The position numbers and the translations under genes were made by a program. A stretch of DNA of 21,421 bases. Source: Ettlia oleoabundans (Eukaryota; Chlorophyta; Chlorophyceae; Chlamydomonadales). The stretch lies in contig JAAMXP010005479.1 of the NCBI GenBank assembly GCA_019693395.1, positions 1 to 21,421 of the forward strand. The letters are read 5' to 3'. Positions 1-7,547 of the stretch are shown one piece after another (within the stretch, counting starts at the first letter, position 1; each line of letters opens with the position of its first letter). The notes under the pieces were generated by a model that worked only from the letters and a program-made list of their open reading frames with translations, did not search any database and had not been told where the DNA came from.

Positions 1-47
1 GGGGGGGCGCGCGCGCGCGGGCATGCGCATGGGCATGCGCAGGCGCT
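1..47. repeat. G-run and alternating GC low-complexity tract
   Basis: The window opens with seven Gs, an alternating GC stretch and two copies of a gcatgcgca-like word. It is simple sequence with Z-DNA-like alternation. No coding signal is visible in it. Confidence 0.6.
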
Positions 48-433
48 CTCTCAGGTGCAACCGCGGCAGGTCACTTCCGGGGGTTGCTGCAGTGGCATAG
101 AACAGCAGGTGCTCACGGCTACACTCCCCACCTGCCCACATCACTGATGAATTCACCCAGCGGCACAAAGGGTGTGGGCACCGGGCAATCGCTCATCTCC
201 TCACAACCAAAGCTGCATCACAGGGACAGCACGACGTGGGTGGCAAGGCATCATAGCAGTCAAAGACAGACGCGCGTGTGAGATGAAGCAGGCACAGAGA
301 GAGTTTAAGGGCAGGAGGCACATGTATGCTTGGCATTTGACAGGACGGTGATCGGTACAGAAGTGTTGGTGCATGCAGGACAGTTGATGACCCATGAGCA
401 GCCAGGAACATGCACCGACCACAAAGCAAGTAG
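48..433. other. Intergenic stretch, no gene recognised
   Basis: Several short overlapping reading frames exist on both strands, but none shows a recognisable domain or a splice-consistent continuation. The right edge is the presumed 3' end of the methyltransferase transcript on the minus strand. Confidence 0.5.
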
Positions 434-438
434 TTACA
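434..438 (-). terminator. TGTAA poly(A) signal of the methyltransferase gene
   Basis: The minus strand reads TGTAA 65 bases after the inferred stop codon (503-505). TGTAA is the usual nuclear polyadenylation signal in chlorophyte algae. The position fits a short 3' UTR and independently supports the end of the gene model. Confidence 0.55.
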
Positions 439-502
439 TCCTGGCCAGGTCTTGCTGACTCAACCAGCCAGGGCAGCAGGCGCCTATGCGCCTATGCGCT
501 GC

Positions 503-3500
503 TTACCAGCCGAGTCCGCGCACGTACCAGGCCGCGCGGGGCCAGGCCTCTCGGTCCCACTGAGCCTGCTGCCGCGCAGCCTGCTGCACCTGGCCGCGCT
601 GCTTCTGCAGCATCACAGCACACGAATGGGATTTGATGAACGCTCATGGGTGCATGGCACGGCAGTGGGTGCATACGGGCAAACCAACAGGAGAGGATGG
701 GGGCAGAGGCAACAGCACTGGCACAATCACGAGCCACGCAGGCGTTGTCGGATTTGTCAGCTGGCTTGCAGGGTGGCAAGCATTCAGGCGCCGTCTGGCA
801 CTAGTAGCAGCCGGCTGCCAGCTGTTCAACAGAACACACGAACCAGCCAGCTGGCTAGCTGATTGCCGCCCCGACAGACAGCCACCCGCCGCAGCAAAAC
901 AGAGCAAGCAGGCAACAAAGTAAGCAACAAAGCAGGGCAATACAGCAGGCAACAACTACAGGCTTACCTTGCGCACTAAGGCAGCCTGAAACAGGTCTTT
1001 CTGCTCAGCCTCAGCCTCAGCCAGAGCAAGACGCGCATCTACACGCTCACCCCCAGCTGCATCAGCTTGAGGGCTGGGCACAGCCGCGTCGCTGCTGTTG
1101 CTGGCAGTAACGCCCGCAGCCGCTGCACCAGGTGCGGCGGTGGTGGCCGTGTTCTCGTCGCCTGCTGCGGATGCACCCCCTCCAGCCTCGTCGGAATGCT
1201 GGGACGCTGGTGCGCCAGGTGCTGGGGTGGCCAGTGCGCCTATGTCACCCGCCCTGGCGGCGGCACCACCTGCAGCGGCGGCAGGGTTGCCGCTGGCGCC
1301 GTCGCTGCCCTCACCCCCACTGCCGTCTCCTCCTGTGCTGCTGCCAAGCAGCTGGGGCTGGGCCGAGCCCTCACAGGGAGTGTGTGGTGCGGAGGGATGG
1401 CTGGGGCTATCTGCGCCGTTTGCAGCAACCACAATAGGCGCCGCCGCCACCACTACCTGCTGAGCACGCTCTGCAGCTGCCTCCTTCCTTGCGGCCCTCG
1501 CCACCGCCAGCATCTCCGCAGCCTCCGCACCCAGCCCTGCAAACGCCTCAACATCGCTCCCCTCATCCTCGCTGCTGCTGCTGCCGGTGACGCTATCGTC
1601 GTCATCCTCCACCCCGCTGTCATCCAGCACCAATGCGGCAGCCTGATGGGCCCCCCCGACTGCCAGGAGGGCCTCTGCAGCGGCGGCCGCTCGTTCACGC
1701 CGCCGCCGCCGCTTGGCCACCTGCTTCTTGCGCTGCGCTATGCTGAGGTAGGGGAAGATAACAGCGTCCTGCAGCTGATCCGCTGCAACGTGGCTCCAAA
1801 CATGCACGGGCCGGGGCCTGCGTGGCGCAACACCAGCAGCACGTGCCATCAGCAGCAGCCACAGCAAGATACGACACGCAGCACATGCATAGTCAACAGA
1901 TGCAACCTCCAAAGCAAGCTTCCCAGCCCAGCTGTGGTGGCCCCGGCCCCGGACCCTCCCCTCTCTCCCAGCCACCACCTTCAAGGCCCCAAACCCTACT
2001 AGCATCCAGCACCAGCTCTAGCCCCCGAGCGCCATGGTGACCAGCCTGCAAACCCACTCCTTCTTTCCAACACGCCCCCAAATGTCCCTCAGCCCACCTC
2101 AATACAGCTACGGCCTCAGGGGCAGCCCCCTCTGTCAGCAGATTCTCCAATGGGCGGTCAGCAGTGCTGACACCATGGTACTTGTACTGCACAGCAGTGC
2201 GGCAGCACGCAAGAGTGACGTCGCAGTTTGACACACACATTGAGCAAACATATACAAAGCAGCAAGGGCAGGGGCCATGTGGGCCAGACCAGCCGGACAA
2301 AGGCCGGGCTCCCGTCTGGCTGGTAGGCAGATGGCTGGCTTTCCATGCACCTGGTAAGGGTTGGCCAGCCGCTCACCCAGCCACCTAGCCACCGGCACCG
2401 TCACGGCATTGCCTGCGGGCAGCAGATACCGATCAGCTGAGGTTAATGGCCTTGGCCTTGAGGAAAGCCATAGAGATGATGGCAGCAATGCAGGTGACAG
2501 GCAACGCCCGGTCAGATGCTAGTGTGCAGCAAACCTCAACGGCGTGGCGATATAGGGTGGCGTGTCTGTGAGGCAAAGAAGGCGCTCCACATTGACAAGA
2601 GCCGGCCTCGCCTGTTCCCATACATGCCCTGCCTCCATGTGAATGCATCACTTGCACAAAGTTACCAACCTTTGCTTACAGACAATTTGCATACACTCAC
2701 CCAACAGGTCCCACCGCTTGCCGGCAGCGGCCTCTGCACCCTCTTCGCGCCGTGCACTGCGGTGGGCGGCCACTCCGGGGGTCTGTATGGGCCAGCAGGC
2801 GCGGGTGTGGCCCTCCTCCAGGCCCTGCAGGGTGGTCAATCAACAAATATGCAACCAGGCAGATGATGAGCATGCATGTCGGGCACCCGCATGCATGCAG
2901 GCGCATTTTTTGTGCACATTGGAAGGGGAGTGCTGCTGCATAAGCATAGCAACCAAGGCTGCGGGATGCACTCGCTTTGGGCTGCGGTGGTCTTCTCGCA
3001 TGATATTGCACAGTGATTCATTCACTGCCTATCCCAAGGTAATGCTGGCGGCACTTGCACCACGCTGCTCCCCGCTGCACCTGCAGCCTCTCTGCGTCCT
3101 CCACCCGCAGCATGCCGCTGGAGCCGTCAGCAAGCAGCAGCAGCATGCGCTCGTTGGAGGTGGTGAAGGTGGGCACCACATCCTCGCCCGCAGGGCTCCT
3201 GCACAGTACAGCACAGCACAGCACAGCATGGCACAGCCGCCACGGAAGGGAGTGGTGAGCCATTGCAAGGGGTGGCAAGGCAGAGCAGGATACAGAGGGC
3301 AACAAGGCTGCATGCGGACAACGTGACAATACCCACCACCAAACTTGCAGCACCCGCTGCCAGCTCAGCTCACATGGCATTCCCCATGTCCAAAGCGTAC
3401 GACACGCGGGTGTGGTGCCGCATGTTGCGCAGCTCATTGGCGTGGCAGGGGTAGCACCGCCGCCCGCCAAACAGCTGCTCACAGCCGCCGGTGCACTTCT

Positions 3501-5556
3501 GGGCGCCCTGCAGATACAACAGGTGGAGGGGCAAGCCGGCCATGCCGCAACTGGAGGTCACCTCGGGTGTTGCACTGCGCCACAGTACGCTGTAGCAACG
3601 TTTTCTTCAGCAGAAGATATGACACAAAAGGGCCTCTGCCACAGCAGATGACCCACAGGCAGGCTGGCCGCAGAACTGGCAAGCTGGAGGCGTGCTGGCT
3701 GCCCACCTGCGCCAGCAGCACGTCCCTAGCATCGCCGTGAAGAGAGGCCACCAAGAACACGCGGCGGCGGCGGTTGGGCAGCCCAAAGCCTGCAGCGGTT
3801 TTTGTCGGCAAGGTAAACAGCCAGTGCAACTGGTGAAGAACACCAGCAAGAGGTCCATTTGCACAAAAAGGGGGCAGCAGCAGCCATCACCAGCACGATG
3901 CCGCGATGGTGTGTACTGACCGGAGGCTTGAGAACGGCTTGACAACATGTTGCTCAGCTCGCCTGTCAAGGTGACATGTTGTCTCCCCATGATACTGATT
4001 GTTTTTTGCCGGTGCAAGACAAAGCAAAGCTCTTTCCGGCGAAGCCCACCTGCCGAGTTGATGACACGGTAGGCCCAGCTCTGGTAGCCCAACTCGATGA
4101 ACTTCTGGGCGCAGTACTGCAGCCGTCACAGGCACAGGCGGCAGGGTGAGAGCTCCACACCCCTTACAACCCGCAGGTACACGTGCTGAGGCCAATGGGG
4201 CTGCCTTCCACCGCTGTGCCCCAGCCACACTGACCTGCATGACTGGTGGATCCCCGGCGTGTCTATCCAACAAAGCCTCAACCTGCAGGGCGACTCCAGC
4301 ACATGGTAGGGCAGATTTGAGTTTACTAGTACTTGGCTGAAATATGCGACATCCAGCCACACAACGGCAGCGCCTAGGGCATTACAACTCAACGCGACCC
4401 CCCACGATTTCAGCAGGAGCCATGCCTCGCAAACGTTACCATGCTTCCCAACCGACCCGGGCTCACGTTTTCCAGCAACACCCATGGAACTGCCCGCTTG
4501 TCGTCCTTTGCACGCTGCAGGGTTGTGGTTGCATGGCAAGGAGGCAAAATACAACATGTGATGCATGACTGGCTTACAAGCGACCCTATTGCTACACTCA
4601 TTATAGGCAATGCCCCTTGGTATGGGATATGGAGCATTTCAGAGACATTACAATCGTCAGTCCATGCGCATGGCCGGTTGGTGCTTGGTTAGCCCTTGTC
4701 GCCCACTTGCCTGCAGCAGCCTGAACACATGGCGCACCAGCCCCGTGGACTGGCCCTCCAGGCCGCGCCTCAGCCCAGCTCGGCTGACGTCTATGCAGGG
4801 GAACCCGGCAACCAGCAGCTCTGTCTCCTGCACCGCCACAAAACCACATGCTCCGTTGCAGGAGCCACAGGATATTTCATGTGGGTTTCTGTCCGGATGC
4901 GCTTGCCGGACGAAATCATAACATCTGCGGAGCCTCCGAGAAGTTGATGGGCTGGTCCCTTGCAGGATTGGGCAAGCGTTGAGCTATGTTTGCAGCTCAT
5001 AGTGCTCTTCATATCTGGTCTGCCGCAGGTGGGGCATGGGGGTGCTCACCTCTGGCAGCCTCTCCAGGCTGACCACATCATCGTGAATGCGCACACCAGG
5101 AAATGCCTGTCGCAGCACCTGCATCAGCAGGTAGCTGCGACTGCGTGTAGTGTGGCACATCTGCGACGGTCTGGTGTGGCGGGAAGAACCCAGCCGCTTT
5201 GGACGATGAACCGCAATCACGTACCTGCCGTGCGCCGGCATCGCTGTCGCACAGCAGCAAAAGCTCGTGCCCGGCCTGCAGCGGGAGCGAAAAGTTCCCA
5301 ACAAGGCACTCATCGGCGGCAAAACCCTAGTGAGTTTCCCTGGGCGCGTCATTTCGGATACAATCAAACCCGCAATACACAACTCACGCCGTGCAAGCCG
5401 ACATCGAGGCCGCCACACCCGCTGAACAGACTCGTAACCTGCGGCTTGTGGCACCAGTGGCACCCTCGGTATGAAGAACAAAAGCCGTTGATGCATGAAC
5501 ATTGCAAACGGACAGTGTGCTTGCGGGGTGTTGAGCTAAATGCCGCCAGGGCTTGC
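503..5556 (-). CDS. DNA (cytosine-5) methyltransferase, multi-exon, 5' end unresolved
   Basis: Exons in transcription order: about 5535-5388 (opening at 5556 or 5535), 5326-5225, 5118-5050, 4827-4711, 4514-4467, 4282-4235, 4116-4050, 3789-3707, 3507-3374, 3198-3081, 2824-2701, 2412-2351, 2186-2098, 1817-968, 604-503. All junctions keep phase, giving at least 719 residues. C5-methyltransferase motifs appear in order: I (LFSGCGGLDVG), II (LLLLCDSD), IV (GFPCIDVSRAG with the catalytic Cys), VI (LLEN/V, split by an intron), VIII (NRRRRVFLVAS), IX (VEDAERLQGL) and X (LLGNAVTVPVARWLG). The enzyme should transfer methyl from S-adenosylmethionine to cytosine in nuclear DNA. A CxxxC...CYPC cluster in the target-recognition region may bind zinc. 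A Cys/His-rich segment precedes motif I. After motif X comes a basic KRRRR patch, an acidic D/E/S stretch and an A/G-rich tail, then a separate exon ending in WPRAAWYVRGLGW. The initiator ATG is not identified; an upstream exon is needed because a TGA lies in frame at 5559-5561. One intron has a GC donor. Confidence 0.88.
3199..3238 (-). repeat. TGTGC-type repeat at a methyltransferase 3' splice site
   Basis: On the minus strand, repeated TGCTG/TGTGC words run directly into the acceptor of the exon starting at 3198, where a pyrimidine tract would be expected. A similar tract sits at the exon 8 acceptor of BRF1. Confidence 0.6.
4705..4710 (-). other. GC-type 5' splice site (CAG/GCAAGT)
   Basis: The methyltransferase exon with the catalytic motif IV ends in CTGCAG followed by GCAAGT, the textbook form of a GC-AG donor. 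The next exon (4514-4467) continues in phase with the segment leading to motif VI. No GT donor nearby preserves the conserved sequence. Confidence 0.75.
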
Positions 5557-5816
5557 CTTCATCCCTCGTTTTGATGGCGCGAGATCAGTGACCGTATCGG
5601 CTCATAACGGCTGGTCATGCCAAAGCAAGCAAATTGCAAGGTGCAAAGGTCGCATGCGCTCGCCAGATCCACGAACATGGGCTCATAGGACACCTGGCAG
5701 GTTGAATGGGGTGGCATGACACGCATGCAGCAACTGGTAGATTTGCCATTGTTGCACCGATCTAACCAGACCCGGCGATTGCCCGTTGTGGTCTCCCTCC
5801 GACTTCTGGGGCCTAC
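5557..5816. promoter_or_regulatory. Head-to-head region between the methyltransferase and the unknown plus-strand gene
   Basis: The last firm minus-strand exon opens near 5556, and the unknown gene upstream of otubain runs the other way. The 5' ends of both genes, and probably a shared promoter, must lie here or in the next few hundred bases. A minus-strand frame here (open 5680-5562) could hold another methyltransferase exon. No TATA-like element was identified. Confidence 0.3.
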
Positions 5817-5964
5817 AATGAGTATCAGCCAGTCTGCTGATCGGCTGGGCCAGGTTCTTAGTGGTCACCAGCTCCCGGCAAACGATGTCCAGGAGGGCGG
5901 CGCTGACAGCGCCCCGGGCCCCGCAGTGCAAGCTCCAACAGACGTCTCCGCAGCGGGCATAGTG
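5817..5964 (-). other. Candidate additional 5' exon on the minus strand
   Basis: A pyrimidine-rich acceptor (TTTGATTTTCCAG) ends at 5965 on the minus strand. It is followed by an open frame beginning HYARCGDVCWSLHCGARG with clear GC bias at third positions, ending at a possible GTAGGC donor. It may be an N-terminal exon of the methyltransferase. The plus strand is also open here (5716-6102), and the phase to the next methyltransferase exon could not be closed, so the assignment is tentative. Confidence 0.3.
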
Positions 5965-6102
5965 CTGGAAAATCAAAGACCGCATTCCAGCGTGTCTGAG
6001 GGCGTGGCCAGCGTCGGTGGTGTGCCGCAGGTCAGCAGTGGGTTGCTGCTCCCTACTGCTGTGCGGCGCCCCGCCGCTCCTTTCAGCGCTATCGGTTGTT
6101 AG

Positions 6103-7547
6103 CTTCTCACTGCTCGTCAAGTGACCCGCTGGCTGCAGCCTGTAGTCGGGGAGTTTGTACCCTCTGCGGCTGGCGACCTGGGCACCCACAGCTTGGCGGC
6201 AGGTTTCCAAGGGGAGACGTCAGGTGAGCCGCTCGCCGTCACGGCGCGGGCCCCCCCCCCCCCGGGCCCCCCTCTTCCCCCCCGCGGGGCAACCCCCCCC
6301 CCACTACCCCTGTTCTCTTGTGCATGCACTGACATCAGGAAAGAGTGTCTTCCACCCCACTACCCCTGTTTTCTTGTGCATGCGCTGTCATCAGGAAAGA
6401 GTGTAAAACGTTATGGTGACAGGTCATCCACAATCGCTGTGTGCTCTCAATTGGTATTATCTGGGCGGCTGCTTTGCACTAATGCATTGTGTTGCACGGT
6501 CATGCACTGCTGTTCATTGCAGGCCTGCATGAAGGAGGCGCAGTTGATTACGGCTTTGGTGAGACGGGGGCCGCAGGTGGGAGCGGAAGCCTCATGGACT
6601 ACCTCCAACCAGGAACAGCCTCCGCGCAGGTGGGCACAGGTTGAGGGGACTTGCAAGCAAAAGCGGCAGCTTTAGGAAGCCCTTTCATGCCTGGCCTCAG
6701 GTTGTTACATGCATCTACAACCTGTGACGTGCAGATGGGAGGCGGTGGGCCGGCCGCAGTATCTCACCATGCCAGCCGTGCGGAGCTGCCACATGCCAAG
6801 CGAAAAATGAGCGAGATGGGGGAGGTTGGCGACCAGTTCAGCCCGCCCGTGGCGGCTGCAGCTGCTGCGGGCATGGCAGGTGCTGCTGCGGAAGAGGTTC
6901 AGGAGTGTGGCATGCAGCAGCTGGGGGAGCAGTGGCTGCAGCAGGGCATGTGGGGCCAGCACCAGGCAGAGAGCCACGGCGAGGGCGCGCCAGGCTGTGG
7001 CATGAATAGGTGAGCGAGCACCTGCTCCCCCCACTGGACAAGCAGCGGCCTGTCCCAAATGCATCGGCATGGCACGGCGTGCCGTATCACTGCAAGGTGC
7101 TTGCAGCAGCTGCAGTACATTGCAACGCTCAGGCAGCAATGCTGCAATGGGCACCCAACGGAGTGATGACCCCTGCTGGCTGCCTGCAATTGTGCTTGGC
7201 CGCAGAATTCCATCCGACGTAGCAATGGTGACAGGCGAGGCGCCTTTTGATGCGCTTACAGGCTTTGGCAATGCCACCGACTTTTTGACTGATAGCACGG
7301 GCATGGTGAGCAACGTGGTGCGGCACAGCACAGCATGTGCAGCGGGCACAGCATGCCCCAATCAATTGCGTACTGAGTGCGTTTCTATACAGTAGTAAAG
7401 ATTAGCCGCCTGGCAGCCTTACAACTATGGATGCAGCCTCATTACGCATCCCTGCTTACAGTTGGCAGCCAGCTGGCATACTGTGACTTGCCTGTCCTGG
7501 CAAAGTGCCTGGATATCGCTTCTCAAACTCAGCCGCTGACACTATGA
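6103..7547 (+). CDS. Hypothetical protein, multi-exon, 5' end unresolved, stop overlaps otubain ATG
   Basis: Proposed exons: about 6103-6223, 6523-6629, 6735-7009, 7107-7305, 7437-7547. All four junctions keep phase and have GT donors (GTGAGC, GTGGGC, GTGAGC, GTGAGC) and AG acceptors. The product is at least 270 residues. It has a G/A-rich middle with an AAAAAAG run, a Q/M-rich stretch, a more ordered part around LPAIVLGRRIPSDVAMVTG, and a C-terminus reading LAYCDLPVLAKCLDIASQTQ. I recognise no family. The start is not settled: ATG codons at 5716 and 5818 lie in an open frame that could splice from a CAG/GTCAGC donor at 6030 to 6103, but the antisense strand is also open there. The last exon ends in CTATGA, and that ATG is the first ATG of the otubain frame. 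No TGTAA signal lies between the two frames. Confidence 0.5.
6251..6302. repeat. Poly-C runs within an intron
   Basis: A run of 13 Cs (6251-6263) is followed by further runs of 6 to 10 Cs broken by short GGG or TCTT words. The complement is strongly G-rich and could form quadruplexes. It lies in the first resolved intron of the unknown plus-strand gene and abuts the 56-bp tandem repeat. Confidence 0.7.
6299..6404. repeat. Two-copy tandem repeat, 56-bp period
   Basis: Bases 6299-6348 and 6355-6404 match at all but three positions. Each copy begins CCCCACTACCCCTGTT and ends CATCAGGAAAGAGTGT. The spacing is exactly 56 bp. It is intronic in the proposed plus-strand gene and looks like a recent slippage or unequal-exchange duplication. 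Confidence 0.85.

Noticed and set aside
84..955. Overlapping small frames on both strands
   Set aside because: None has a domain, a codon bias that stands out or a splice continuation, except the last methyltransferase exon at 503-604.
1067..2002. 311-codon plus-strand frame
   Set aside because: It is the antisense shadow of the low-complexity acidic exon of the methyltransferase; the translation is Cys/Arg-rich and has no domain.
968..2005. Minus-strand frame starting at ATG 2005 as an independent gene
   Set aside because: Its 5' part is intron-like and includes a hydrophobic run, whereas the acceptor at 1817 joins in phase to the methyltransferase exon ending at 2098, and the donor at 968 joins to 604.
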